DNA from: Verrucomicrobiota bacterium
GTDB taxonomy: Bacteria > Verrucomicrobiota > Verrucomicrobiia > Limisphaerales > UBA1319
NCBI GenBank assembly: GCA_022709905.1
Contig: JAKLHY010000035.1
Location: 1-64,000 of the forward strand
Direction of reading: 5' to 3'
DNA length: 64,000 nt
Shown: piece after piece, positions 24,857 to 34,396 of the stretch
How the letters are laid out: each line of letters starts with the position of its first letter
How positions within the stretch are numbered: the stretch's first letter is position 1
The notes under the pieces: model-generated
What the model was told of the DNA's origin: nothing
Database searches by the model: none
The model's input: the letters and a program-made list of their open reading frames with translations, nothing else
Position numbers and translations under genes: made by a program

Positions 24857-26302
24857 ATGGCAACGTGCAATCCCGCAGTCAGCCTGCTGCGCATCGAACA
24901 GATCCAGGCCCTCCATGAAGCCAGCCTGAAAATCCTGAGCGATACCGGCATCATGATCCATCATCCGGAGATCCTGAAACTCGTCGAAGGCACCGGCGCG
25001 CGCGTGGAGACATCACGTCCGATTGCTCATTTTTCCGAATCTTTGGTGATGAACAGCCTTCAGATCGTTGGCAAGAAGTATGTCTTGAACGGACGCGATC
25101 CAGCTCGAGTGGCGCGGTTTAACGACGGGGACCTGGTGCAGCTCTCGAGCCCGGGTCAGTATCGATGGCTAGATCTCCACACCGAACGCGTGCGGCCGGC
25201 AACTCTGCAGGACGCGCGGGATGCGATTCGTCTGGCGGATGCCCTTCCTAACATCAATTTTGTAGGCGCCATGGCTCAACCCGCTGAGATCAGTGAGAAA
25301 TATCGAGAGGTGGTCCTCACAGCCGAATTGTCTAAAGGAACCACCAAGCCAACAATGGCCTGGACCCACAATGGCAAAACCGCGCGTTATGTTCTGGAAA
25401 TTTACCGGACATTGGTTGGTGGCGAGAAGGCCTTGCGAGAACGTCCCATGACCGAGGCCTTCCTCGAACCGATCAGCCCATTGCAGCTTCCCAACGACGG
25501 TCTGGACATGGTCCTCGAATTCGCGGCCGCAGGCCAGCCGGTTTCCGTTGGCCCGATGGCGATGACCTCCGGAACCGCCCCGGCCACCCTTGCTGCCACA
25601 TTAGCCCAGGAAAATGCCGAGATCCTTGCGGGAATTGTCGTCACCCAGTTGATCGCGCCGGGGATCCCGATGAAATATGGTGGCATCCCGCATATTCTGG
25701 ATCCAAGAACCAGCATCTGCTCGTTCGGTTCGCCCGAACAGGCATTGATGGGCATGGCCATGGTGGCCATGGGAAAGCATTACGGACTTCCGATTTATAT
25801 CAATGTCGGTTTAACGGACGCCAAAGTCCTCGATGCCCAGGCTGGAATCGAGAAAGCCACCACCTTGGTGCTGGGCGCATTGGCTGGCGCCGACATGTTT
25901 GGTCATGCGGGCATTTGCGGCCCCGACCACGCCGGCAGCCTTGCCTGGTTGATGGCTGATAACGAGGTCATGGCCTATGTGAAACGCGTTGTGCGAGGCT
26001 TTGGGATTGCCCCGGGAGACTTCGCGACCGATGTCATTCAAGCCGTGGGCCCCGCGGGCAGCTTCTTGGCCGAAGATCACACGATTAAAAATTACCGGCG
26101 AGAATTATGGATGCCCGGTCCGGCATGGACACGCCAAGTTTATGGCGCATGGGAAGAGGGCGGCCGAACCTCGATGGGCGATCGTCTGCGAACGGAAGTC
26201 GAACGGATTCTCAGCACGCATACTGTCCCAGAAATGGACGCGGCATTGGCCCGTGAAATCGATCGCATCGTCGCTTGCGCCAAGGCCGAGATTGGGGAAT
26301 GA
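24857..26302 (+). CDS. MttB-family (trimethylamine methyltransferase-like) protein, non-pyrrolysine type
   Basis: About 481 residues from ATG 24857, preceded by AAGGAG at 24839-24844; longer starts at 24788 and 24824 are in frame. Family segments are visible: LHEASLKILSDTGIMIHHPE at the N-terminus, GPMAMTSGTAPATLAATLAQ, TSICSFGSPEQALMGMAM, and LVLGALAGADMFGHAG. There is no internal TAG, so it lacks the pyrrolysine of true TMA methyltransferase and belongs to the wider group that demethylates other quaternary amines (for example glycine betaine). No corrinoid protein or reductive activator is adjacent, so the substrate is open. A hairpin follows 42 bases after the stop. Confidence 0.85.
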   Translation: MATCNPAVSLLRIEQIQALHEASLKILSDTGIMIHHPEILKLVEGTGARVETSRPIAHFSESLVMNSLQIVGKKYVLNGRDPARVARFNDGDLVQLSSPGQYRWLDLHTERVRPATLQDARDAIRLADALPNINFVGAMAQPAEISEKYREVVLTAELSKGTTKPTMAWTHNGKTARYVLEIYRTLVGGEKALRERPMTEAFLEPISPLQLPNDGLDMVLEFAAAGQPVSVGPMAMTSGTAPATLAATLAQENAEILAGIVVTQLIAPGIPMKYGGIPHILDPRTSICSFGSPEQALMGMAMVAMGKHYGLPIYINVGLTDAKVLDAQAGIEKATTLVLGALAGADMFGHAGICGPDHAGSLAWLMADNEVMAYVKRVVRGFGIAPGDFATDVIQAVGPAGSFLAEDHTIKNYRRELWMPGPAWTRQVYGAWEEGGRTSMGDRLRTEVERILSTHTVPEMDAALAREIDRIVACAKAEIGE

Positions 26303-26343
26303 ACCGCCTTCTTCTCCCCCGTTACGCAAGGAACCGCTATCAG

Positions 26344-26378
26344 GACAGTTTTTGTCGTAGGTGCGACAAAAAACTGTC
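26344..26378. terminator. Hairpin downstream of the MttB-like gene
   Basis: GACAGTTTTTGTCG pairs with CGACAAAAAACTGTC (one bulged A) around a six-base loop. It lies 42 bases after the stop. No T-run follows, so it may instead be a small palindromic repeat or a bidirectional terminator between this gene and the convergent GH127. Confidence 0.4.
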
Positions 26379-26427
26379 GCGGAACACAGGACGCACCCAA
26401 CGTCTTGAATCGAGTTAAAGAAGTTTT

Positions 26428-26615
26428 AACCACTAATCTTCACTGATTTTCACTAATTTGCAGAAGAGAAAAATGTTAATGGAAGTCTGTCGCTCAATCG
26501 AGCCATCCGATATCCTGCGCTATTTGCCTCAGTACCGGACTCCTTTTGTATTGATTATTTATAAACAGGGGTTTTCTCGGGGTTCATTAGTGTGGACTAG
26601 TGAAAATTAGTGGTT
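26428..26615. repeat. Element with inverted ends made of 10-bp CACTAATYTT repeats
   Basis: The left end (26428-26460) reads CACTAATCTT, CACTGATTTT, CACTAATTTG in tandem. The reverse complement of the right end (26583-26615) reads CACTAATTTT, CACTAGTCCA, CACTAATGAA. Both begin with AAC. The inside (about 120 bases) has no gene. This fits a known style of dispersed palindrome with 10-base-periodic ends; with the hairpin at 26344 it fills the 343-base gap between the MttB-like gene and GH127. Confidence 0.6.
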
Positions 26616-26645
26616 CAGAAAACCGGTCGGAAGCGCTGTTTGGCA

Positions 26646-29006
26646 TCACGGTTTGAGCAAGCGGCAACCGTAAAGGCCGCCGGCCCAGTGATCGGGGTGG
26701 GCCTGGAACTTGACGGTGACCTTTTGTTTGCCCTGGGTCAGTTCCTTGGGGACAGGATAGGTGACATCGAAGAATTTGCCGGGTTTATCCTGGTTGAGCG
26801 TTTGAGTGGCGATCCGGGCGTCGTCGATGAGGATATCGAATTTTCGCTGGCCGGTTTCTCCGCCCCAGAAGGTGCAGGTCAATTCGTGGGCCTGATCTGG
26901 GGTGGCCTTAAGATCGAAGGAGAACCAGCCGCCATCGATGGCATGGCGCCACTTGCGTCCGAGATGTTCGCCGGCGCTGGTTTTGTCGCCCTGCAGGTTA
27001 TGATCGCGTTCGGGCTGCATTTCGCCGATGCGAAGCAGGTCGACCGTGCGGAGGGCGATCTGGCGTTCGCGTTCCTGTTCGGCGCGGAGGTCGATTTCGC
27101 GTTGGCCCCATTCGTTTTGGGTGTAGAGATCGAGGAAGACGGTGTAGCGGCGGTCATGGAGCTTGTGAAAGGGAACGAGTTCGGGGTCGCGCGGTTTGCC
27201 GGCGCCGGTTGTTTTGAAGAGGAGTGGCGCGGGGGATAAGGGTTTAATCCAATCGGAAACCGGCCGGTTTTCGGTGATGAGGACGGGAACGAAGTTCGGT
27301 TGTGTGGCCTTTGGATCATCAAGGGGACCGAGGTCGGCCGCGAGCAGTGTGGGGCCGTAGAAGACACCGATGCGTTTGGGATTATCGGGCATGGCTTCGG
27401 TGCGCAGGGACATGGGGAACGTGAGCTGGAGACGATCGCCGGTTTGCCAACGGCGATGGATCTCGGCGTAGCTGGACGGGGTGGTGATTAGGCGTTGGGG
27501 TCGGCCATTGACGGAGATCTGGAAGCCATTTTGTGCCCAATGGGGGTGGCGGAGGCGGAGGGTTAAGCGTTGCGGGCGATCGCAGGTGAACGTTAGCGTG
27601 GCGGAATCGGCATCAGGCCAGCGGGTTTCCTGTCGCAACGTGATGCCGCGTGCTTTCCATCGGAGTTCCGAGGCGATGAACAGGTTGACCCAAAGGTTGG
27701 AGGCATCATGGAAATAGATGGCTTCATGGGCTCGGACATGGTTTTCGAAGCCGGTGCCGACGCAGCAGGTGAAGGCGTCATCGAGCGATTGGTATTCTTT
27801 ATGATGTCCTGGTTTAAGCGAGAGGTTATAGATGACTCGGCCATCGGGGTGTTGAGTGGCGCGGATGTGGTTGAGAAGGGCGCGCTCGTAGAAATCGGCC
27901 ACAGACGCCTGGGGGTTCCAGCCGAAGACGTGGCGAGTGAGCTTGAGCATGTTGTAGACATTGCAGGTTTCAGTCGTGGCCGGGCTGAGGCGATCGTTGA
28001 GGCGATCGGGGGGGCCGAAGTGTTCGTGGTCGCAATGGCCGCCGGTGATGTAGCTGTGATGGTAAACGACGCGGTTCCAGAAGAAATCGGCGGCCGCGCG
28101 ATCGGCTGGATCCCCAGCCAGCGCGTAGCGGGTGGCCAGGCCGATGAGTTTAGGGATTTGGGTGTTGGCGTGTTTACCGGGGAGGACGTCTTCGCCTCTG
28201 GCGAGGGGATCGAGGATAGCCTGGTGATGAAACCGCCGGGAGAGTTTCAGGTATCGTTGATTGCCGGTATCGGCGTAGAGATCGGCGAAGGTTTCGTTCA
28301 GGCCGCCATGTTCGCAGGCGAGGATTTTTTGCATCTGGGATTCGTCGAGATTGGCGTGGACTTGATCCATCCAGTCGGCGAGGCCCTGGGCGACGGCGAG
28401 TGCTTGCGAATTATTGCAGAGCCGGTAGGCATCGCGAAGACCGGCGAAGAGTTTGTGCAAGGTATAGTTTGGGACCCAGCCTCCATTCAGGTCAAAGCCG
28501 GCGGAGCGGATGTTGCCTGCGGCGACCTCGGCATAGATTTTCTTACCATTGGGAATGGCAGCGACGTATCCGTTGCCGTTGGCTTTCTGGCATTCGGCGA
28601 GTTCCGAGACCATGTAATTGACGCGTTCGAGGAATCGCGGATCACCCGTGGATGCGTAGGCCAAAGCGCAGCCGCTGAGATAGTGGCCGCCTGCATGGCC
28701 CGAGACTCCCTGGGATTCCCAACCGCCGTAATGGGTTGCTTTCGGCTGGAGGCCGGCTTCTTTTCGGAAGTTGGCAAGGAACCGGTCGGGCTCGAGGCTC
28801 AGGAGCCAATTAACCGCGATTTGCTGGCCGTCCAGGAAAATGCCAGGGAGCAGGCGGACATCGTGCGGGCTGAAAGGCCGGGCCTGAGGCGGTGCGGCGG
28901 GGTGTATCCGAACGGGCGGCTGGCCATCGACCATGACATCGGCTGATGCGCTTGTGGCGAATGTCAGAGCGAATAGGAACGCCGCCAGGCGATGGTTTGT
29001 CTTCAT
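26646..29006 (-). CDS. Secreted GH127 beta-L-arabinofuranosidase
   Basis: 786 residues with a signal peptide (RLAAFLFALTFATSASA). Hydrolyses terminal beta-L-arabinofuranosides as found on plant hydroxyproline-rich glycoproteins. The (alpha/alpha)6 barrel shows the family's zinc/cysteine site: Glu346 and Cys348 in TTETCNVYNM and the Cys pair 414-415 in FTCCVGTGFENH, matching the Glu-Cys-Cys-Cys set of characterised GH127. The C-terminal ~150 residues hold the beta-sandwich domains that usually follow. Last gene of the arabinose unit; nine bases separate it from GH51 upstream. Expression is probably driven from the promoter in front of araB. Confidence 0.93.
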   Translation of the reverse strand: MKTNHRLAAFLFALTFATSASADVMVDGQPPVRIHPAAPPQARPFSPHDVRLLPGIFLDGQQIAVNWLLSLEPDRFLANFRKEAGLQPKATHYGGWESQGVSGHAGGHYLSGCALAYASTGDPRFLERVNYMVSELAECQKANGNGYVAAIPNGKKIYAEVAAGNIRSAGFDLNGGWVPNYTLHKLFAGLRDAYRLCNNSQALAVAQGLADWMDQVHANLDESQMQKILACEHGGLNETFADLYADTGNQRYLKLSRRFHHQAILDPLARGEDVLPGKHANTQIPKLIGLATRYALAGDPADRAAADFFWNRVVYHHSYITGGHCDHEHFGPPDRLNDRLSPATTETCNVYNMLKLTRHVFGWNPQASVADFYERALLNHIRATQHPDGRVIYNLSLKPGHHKEYQSLDDAFTCCVGTGFENHVRAHEAIYFHDASNLWVNLFIASELRWKARGITLRQETRWPDADSATLTFTCDRPQRLTLRLRHPHWAQNGFQISVNGRPQRLITTPSSYAEIHRRWQTGDRLQLTFPMSLRTEAMPDNPKRIGVFYGPTLLAADLGPLDDPKATQPNFVPVLITENRPVSDWIKPLSPAPLLFKTTGAGKPRDPELVPFHKLHDRRYTVFLDLYTQNEWGQREIDLRAEQERERQIALRTVDLLRIGEMQPERDHNLQGDKTSAGEHLGRKWRHAIDGGWFSFDLKATPDQAHELTCTFWGGETGQRKFDILIDDARIATQTLNQDKPGKFFDVTYPVPKELTQGKQKVTVKFQAHPDHWAGGLYGCRLLKP

Positions 29007-29015
29007 GGCCAGCGT

Positions 29016-31409
29016 TTATTGGTTTTTCACGCGCAGGACCGTAAAGGAATTGCCAGGGAAGGCATGTTTAAAGGATGGACTGGTCAAGGGCAGGGTCGTG
29101 GACTTTGGAGACACTTTCTCCGGTTGCTCGAGGGAGTTTTCGTCCTCGGGTTTGTCCGACGCGAGCAGGATGACTTGGGCGGGGCCGGCGAGGCGATCGA
29201 CGCCTGTGAGTCTGATGTCGGTTTCCAGGGCGTGCGGCGCGGTATTCACAACCTTGAGGACGGTTTCATTGCGGGCGGTATCCAGGGTGGCGCTGGCATA
29301 AAGGGCCTGGACCGATGGAGGTTTCGCATCATGAATGAGTTTGCCATCGAGGTAACACTGGATCCGGCTTTGAGAGACCTCGATACGGATATCGTACCAG
29401 CGGCCGGTTTCGATTTGTCCGTCGACCTCGTTGCCGATCACGCCGCCGAGTTCGAGGGCATGGCGTTTATTGCCCCAGCCGCCGAGGTTCCACCAGGATT
29501 TGGCTTCGGGATCCTGGACGGCAAAGAGGATCAGGAATCCTTCGTCGCCGCCGAGTTTGCGTGCTTTGAGGGCATAGGTGTAGTGATCCCATTTTTGATT
29601 GGCGAGAATGGCGCGCACGTTTTGGTTCATGCTGGTCTGCCGGAAGGCGTTGTCCTGAACCGCCCATGTGCCGTCACCGAGTTTCGTCCAGTCAGAAGTG
29701 CCCTTGGCGAAATCGGCGGAATAGAGGGTCTTTCCTTCGCGGGTGATTCGGATGTCCTTAAACTCAGCTTGGGTTGCCCAGGTGCCGACGCCGATGGCGC
29801 CTTCCTTGATCGGATTTATTGCGGCAGGCGAGTTCAACTCGATCGGCAGGACGACATCGCCGCGATGTTCGCTGAAGAGTTTTTGGACATAATAGCTGGG
29901 CAGGCCGTAGACCCGGGAGCTATCGAAGTTGATGAGATCGGGGTTCCACTTGCGGTGGTTGACATTGACGAAGAGGGGGGCGTAAGCGGCCATGATGACC
30001 ACATCGGAGTTCCGTTCCATGCCGGTCATGAAAGCGGCTTCGCCGAGGGCGCCCCGCAGGTTGCCCTGACCGCAGCCCTGGGTGACGGCATACTCGCCGA
30101 CGAAGACCTTGGGGCCTTTGCGATCGTAGGAATCGTAGCGATAGGCCTGTTGCATGAAGAACTCGGGATTATTGTAGTAATGCTCATCGATAATATCGGG
30201 GGCGTAATTTGTTGGGTATCCGCCCCAGACATTGGCGATCAGTTGGATGTTAGGATGCGCGGCCTTGATGGCTTTGTAGAACAGTGGCCATCGTTCGTAG
30301 TAGGGCGGGCCGCCGTTTTCGTTGCCGATTTCGAGGTATTTGAGATTGAAGGGCGCGGGGTGGCCGTGTTGGGCGCGCAAGGCTCCCCAGACGGTGTGGG
30401 TTGGGCCATTGGCGTACTCGACGGCGTCGAGGGCATCTTGAACCCACTGTCCCATCTGATCCATCGGGATGTTTTCTTTGTGGGACATTCCGACATTGAT
30501 GCAGAAGAGGGGTTCGGCGGCCAGGTCTTCGCTGAGTTGGAGATACTCGTGGTAGCCGAGGCCGTGGGTGGCATGGTAGCCCCAGATATTCCAGAGGGGC
30601 TGACGGTGGGCAATGTCGCCGATGGTTTTCTTCCAGTTATACATGTGGGCCATGTCATCGCCTTCCACCCAGCAACCGCCGGGAAATCGGACAAAGGCGG
30701 GTTTCAGGCCGGCGAGCATTTCACAGAGATCGATTCGGAGACCGTGGTTTTTCCAGGTTTTGGCCGGCATGACGGAGACCATATCCAGCCAGAGGGTGCC
30801 GTTTCCTTGAACGGAGATGCCGAGTTTTCCGTGGGGATCGGCATCCGAGGGCTTTAGGGTCAGATCGAAATATCGCCAGTCGGTTGTCAGGCCTGTGACT
30901 TGCCCGCGGGCCAGCTCGCCGCCTTCAGCCTTTTCCAGGATGATTCCGAGGTTACCGGAGAAGTCCTTTTCCGCCCGTGCGGCCAGGCGGACGTGGTAGG
31001 ATTCGCCGCTGACAAAGTTCATGCCCCAAAAACCGGGGTTTCGCAGCACTGCGCCCGGTTTGGCGCGCAGGCGCAGGCTGTGGCGATTCATCGGATTCAA
31101 GGGCCGGCTGGTGTCAATCTGGATCGCACTCTCCTGGTCACCCGCGGGCTTGGACAACGTCCAGTATTCGGGGGTCTGGGCGTCTTCAAACGATCGGTTC
31201 CGAACCAATTCCGGGTAAATGCCACCATCGGCCGACAGGTTGATGTCCTCAAAGAAAATGCCCCACAGCGTTGGGGCAACCCGGTGAGCGGGTTGGTTGA
31301 CGCGGACTGTGAGGCTTGCGCCCGAGTCAGCGGCGATGCCGGATGAGACCAGCGACATCGTGGCCAAAGCGCAGCACGTGGTCCCCAGTTTTTGCAGTAA
31401 CATTTTCAT
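29016..31409 (-). CDS. Secreted GH51 alpha-L-arabinofuranosidase
   Basis: 797 residues with a signal peptide (CCALATMSLVSSGIAA). Releases alpha-L-arabinose from arabinan or arabinoxylan side chains. The barrel begins with the family's LWGIFFEDINLSADGGIYPE; the acid/base Glu is about residue 364 in EIGNENGG and the nucleophile about residue 439 in VFVGEYAV. An N-terminal CBM-like segment (residues ~80-220) and a lamin-type sandwich near residues 560-720 (WAVQDNAF, IRIEVSQSRIQCYLDG) extend it beyond the basic ~500-residue form. Pairs with GH127 so that both anomeric forms of arabinofuranoside can be cleaved. Confidence 0.93.
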   Translation of the reverse strand: MKMLLQKLGTTCCALATMSLVSSGIAADSGASLTVRVNQPAHRVAPTLWGIFFEDINLSADGGIYPELVRNRSFEDAQTPEYWTLSKPAGDQESAIQIDTSRPLNPMNRHSLRLRAKPGAVLRNPGFWGMNFVSGESYHVRLAARAEKDFSGNLGIILEKAEGGELARGQVTGLTTDWRYFDLTLKPSDADPHGKLGISVQGNGTLWLDMVSVMPAKTWKNHGLRIDLCEMLAGLKPAFVRFPGGCWVEGDDMAHMYNWKKTIGDIAHRQPLWNIWGYHATHGLGYHEYLQLSEDLAAEPLFCINVGMSHKENIPMDQMGQWVQDALDAVEYANGPTHTVWGALRAQHGHPAPFNLKYLEIGNENGGPPYYERWPLFYKAIKAAHPNIQLIANVWGGYPTNYAPDIIDEHYYNNPEFFMQQAYRYDSYDRKGPKVFVGEYAVTQGCGQGNLRGALGEAAFMTGMERNSDVVIMAAYAPLFVNVNHRKWNPDLINFDSSRVYGLPSYYVQKLFSEHRGDVVLPIELNSPAAINPIKEGAIGVGTWATQAEFKDIRITREGKTLYSADFAKGTSDWTKLGDGTWAVQDNAFRQTSMNQNVRAILANQKWDHYTYALKARKLGGDEGFLILFAVQDPEAKSWWNLGGWGNKRHALELGGVIGNEVDGQIETGRWYDIRIEVSQSRIQCYLDGKLIHDAKPPSVQALYASATLDTARNETVLKVVNTAPHALETDIRLTGVDRLAGPAQVILLASDKPEDENSLEQPEKVSPKSTTLPLTSPSFKHAFPGNSFTVLRVKNQ

Positions 31410-31468
31410 GAGGCGGAATTATTGAGTTACCTGTGTCAAACAAACCATGCCCAGCCGAGGGTGCATCG

Positions 31469-33157
31469 CTAACCCAGCCAGAAGCTGAAGTAAAGATACA
31501 TGCCAAGGACTATGACCAGAATGGAACCGGCCAGGAGCTTGTTGCCCCAATCCCAGCTCTTGTGGATCTCGTCGGACGCTTCCCGGTGGATGGAACCATA
31601 GGTAAGTCCTCTGATCTTCTCTTCGGGAGGAGGCGGGGTTAACAGAGCGATCACAATCATGATCAGAGCGCTGATGGCAAAAAGAACGCCGGTGGAGTAA
31701 TAGGGATTGAAGTCGCCAATCTGCGCAAAGAGGACCGGCGTCGTGAGCTTCGCCTTGCCGTAGAAGGTCTGGAGCGTCAGTTTGACCATGCCGAGGACAA
31801 AACCCGCCACAAGCCCCCAGGTGGCGGCAGTGGCGTTAATCCGCTTCCAGAAGAGCCCCAGGAAGAATACCGCAGTGATCGACGGCGCGAGGTATCCCTG
31901 AACGTTTTGAAGGTATTGATAGAGGCCCCCTTTTGAGACCTGTGCCATGACCGGAATCCAAATAATGCCCAAGCCGACCACGGCGGTCGTGGCGATGCGC
32001 CCCACCAAAAGCAGGTGCGCCGGCGACTGATTGGGGCGAAACTTATCATAGATGTCGACCGTGAAGAGCGAGGCGCTCGAGTTGAACAGCGAGGCCAGCG
32101 AACTCATCAAGGCCGCGAGCAAGCAAGCCACGATGAGGCCCCGAATCCCCGGGGGCAGGAGGAGCTTGACGAGGGTCGGAAAGACCAGATCTCCATCGAT
32201 GGTGGTCGTTGCCAAGCCGTCGGCTCCCATCTTGAATGGCAGTTGGATGATGCCCTTCTGGTGCATCGCCCATCCGATCATGCCTGGAATTAGGAAGATC
32301 AGGACCGGCCAGACCTTGAGGAGGCCGCCGAACAGGGCGCCGCGACGGGCGGTCGGCAGATCCTTGGCCGACAGGGTGCGTTGGACGATGTATTGGTCGG
32401 TGCACCAATACCAAAGACCGATGATGGGCGAGGCCATCAAAACTCCGAGCCACGGGAAATCGGGATCCGACAGGGGGCGCCAAAGGGCAAATTGCTCCTT
32501 GTTCTCGCTGGCCAACCGCACCAGTTCACCCCAGCCACCTAATTTTGTAAGACCGATCGCCGTAATGATAAACGAACCCAGCAAGATGATCACCGCCTGA
32601 GGCGTCGCCGTGTTCATGATGGCGCGCATGCCGCCGAAGACGGTGTAAACGCCGGTGATAATGACGGTGGAAAAAGCTCCAACCCAGAAGGCGTTTTCGG
32701 GCGAGCCAAAGGTGTCGGGCAGCAACGCCCGAAAAACGATCGCGCCGGCATAAACCGTGACACTGACCTTGGTGAAGACATAGAGAACCAAGGAAACGCA
32801 GGAGAGGACGAGGCGGGTATGCGAGCTGAAGCGTTTTTCCAGAAACTCGGGAATCGTCTGGACGGCCGATTTATAGTAGAAAGGCACAAACAGCCCGGCC
32901 AGCACAATCAGACACCAAGCGTGCAATTCCCAGTGGGCCATGGCAAAGCCGGTCGAGGCCCCTTGGCCGGCGAGGCCGACGATGTGTTCTGACCCGATGT
33001 TCGACGTGAATATGGACGCTCCGATCACGATCCATCCTGCGTTTCGGCCGGCCAGGAAATAATCGATGCTGTCCTTCTGATGCCGCCCGTACCACCAGGC
33101 GACCCAGCCGATGAGACCGAAGTAGAGGACGATGACGATCCAATCAAGTATATGCAT
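31469..33157 (-). CDS. Sodium/solute symporter (SSS family), probable arabinose transporter
   Basis: 562 residues with about 13-14 membrane helices. SSS signatures: YFLAGRNAGWIVIGASIFTS with GSEHIVGLAG (sodium-site region), then TPQAVIILLGSFIITAIGL, QYIVQRTLSAKDLPTARRG, and SSASLFTVDIYDKFRP. Resembles SGLT-type sugar symporters. Its place between galM and the arabinofuranosidases implies uptake of L-arabinose, which is inferred from context. Gaps of 59 and 42 bases to its neighbours fit one transcript. Confidence 0.88.
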   Translation of the reverse strand: MHILDWIVIVLYFGLIGWVAWWYGRHQKDSIDYFLAGRNAGWIVIGASIFTSNIGSEHIVGLAGQGASTGFAMAHWELHAWCLIVLAGLFVPFYYKSAVQTIPEFLEKRFSSHTRLVLSCVSLVLYVFTKVSVTVYAGAIVFRALLPDTFGSPENAFWVGAFSTVIITGVYTVFGGMRAIMNTATPQAVIILLGSFIITAIGLTKLGGWGELVRLASENKEQFALWRPLSDPDFPWLGVLMASPIIGLWYWCTDQYIVQRTLSAKDLPTARRGALFGGLLKVWPVLIFLIPGMIGWAMHQKGIIQLPFKMGADGLATTTIDGDLVFPTLVKLLLPPGIRGLIVACLLAALMSSLASLFNSSASLFTVDIYDKFRPNQSPAHLLLVGRIATTAVVGLGIIWIPVMAQVSKGGLYQYLQNVQGYLAPSITAVFFLGLFWKRINATAATWGLVAGFVLGMVKLTLQTFYGKAKLTTPVLFAQIGDFNPYYSTGVLFAISALIMIVIALLTPPPPEEKIRGLTYGSIHREASDEIHKSWDWGNKLLAGSILVIVLGMYLYFSFWLG

Positions 33158-33199
33158 GGTGTGGCCTTTTCCTTTGGGGAGCGTGGTCGTGGTTAATGG

Positions 33200-34348
33200 T
33201 TACTGGGCGGAGAACCGGTAAATAATCGTGTTCTGGTAGGTTTGACCGGGCTTAAGGGCCACGGAGGGGAAGTTTGGTTGGTTGGGGGAATCGGGGTAGT
33301 GCTGAGGTTCCATGCAGAAGGCGTTGCGGAACTGGTAAACCCAGCCGCCTTTGCCTTTGAGTTTGCCATCCAGGAAGTTGCCGGAATAGAACTGGAGGCC
33401 GGGTTCGGTGGAGAGAACTTCGAGCACGCGGCCGGTGGTCGGTTCGGTCACGCGGGCCATGAGCCCGAGTTGTTTCATCGGCTTGTTGATCACCCAGTTG
33501 TGATCGTAGCCTTTGCCGAATTTCAATTGTTCGTCGTCCTGGTTAATGCGGGCTCCGATGGCGGTCGGGGTATTGAAGTCAAAGGGAGTGCCTTTGACGG
33601 GTCGCAGCTCGCCCGTCGGGATGAGCGTGCTGTCGACGGGGGTGAATCGATCCGCATTAAGATAAACCACGTGGTTCAGGATGTCTCCGCGTCCGGCCAG
33701 ATTGAAATAGGAATGGTGGGTAAGGTTCAAGACGGTGTCTTTATCGGTGGTGGCGGTGTAGTCGAGTCGAAGGCTGTTATCGGCGGTGAGGGTGTAAACG
33801 GCCTTGACGTCGAGATTGCCCGGGTAGCCTTCCTCGCCGTCCTTGCTCAAATAACGGAGTTCGAGGGCGGGACCGAGATCGCTGGTGAACGGTCGGGCTT
33901 TCCAAACGACCTTGTCGAAGCCCTTGATGCCGCCGTGCAGCGTGTTGGGTTTATCGTTGATGGCGAGGGAGTATTCCTGGCCATTGAGCTTGAACTTGCC
34001 TTTGGCGATCCGGTTGCCGTACCGGCCCACCAGGCAGCCAAAGTAGGGGCTTTCCTTCTCATATTCGGCCAGGGTGTCGTAGCCCAGGACGACATCGCCG
34101 AAGCGGCCGTTTCGGTCGGGGACCTGGAGCGACAGCACGATGCCGCCGTAGTTGCAGATTCGGGCCTCGACGCCGTTGGCGTTGCGCAGCGTGAAAACCT
34201 CCACGGGGATGCCGTCCTTGGTGGCGCCGAAGGGCTTTTGGCTGATGCGGCCCGAGGCGGACGGGGAGGTGAGCGACGCACAGCCAACGAGACCGAGGAC
34301 ACAGGCGGCGGCCGAGAGAGCGGGAATGCAATGATTGACGTTAAGCAT
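33200..34348 (-). CDS. galM: Aldose 1-epimerase (galactose mutarotase family), lipoprotein
   Basis: 382 residues. Interconverts alpha and beta anomers of free sugars, here probably arabinose freed by GH51/GH127. The N-terminus has a lipobox (CVLGLVGC), so it is likely anchored in a membrane outside the cytoplasm, unlike the cytosolic E. coli enzyme. Motifs: GNRIAKGKFKLNGQEYSL, NTLHGGIKGFDKVVW, NLTHHSYFNLAG with the catalytic His, PGLQFYSGNFLDG and EPQHYPDSPNQPNFP near the C-terminus with the expected acidic residues. Sits 48 bases after araB. Confidence 0.93.
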   Translation of the reverse strand: MLNVNHCIPALSAAACVLGLVGCASLTSPSASGRISQKPFGATKDGIPVEVFTLRNANGVEARICNYGGIVLSLQVPDRNGRFGDVVLGYDTLAEYEKESPYFGCLVGRYGNRIAKGKFKLNGQEYSLAINDKPNTLHGGIKGFDKVVWKARPFTSDLGPALELRYLSKDGEEGYPGNLDVKAVYTLTADNSLRLDYTATTDKDTVLNLTHHSYFNLAGRGDILNHVVYLNADRFTPVDSTLIPTGELRPVKGTPFDFNTPTAIGARINQDDEQLKFGKGYDHNWVINKPMKQLGLMARVTEPTTGRVLEVLSTEPGLQFYSGNFLDGKLKGKGGWVYQFRNAFCMEPQHYPDSPNQPNFPSVALKPGQTYQNTIIYRFSAQ

Positions 34349-34396
34349 ATTTAATATCTCCTGAATGATCGACGGTTATAATTCGTGTGGGATTAT

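Noticed and set aside
27708..28946. Long plus-strand open frame (412 codons)
   Set aside because: Antisense to GH127, whose catalytic motifs are intact. The frame is Gly/Ala/Val/Glu-rich with no motif, a by-product of GC-rich codon use.
28992..30857. Plus-strand open frame of 621 codons
   Set aside because: Lies wholly opposite GH51; no recognisable domain, and the GH51 frame has both catalytic glutamates.
33242..34354. Plus-strand open frame of 370 codons
   Set aside because: Antisense to galM; composition is that of a shadow frame.
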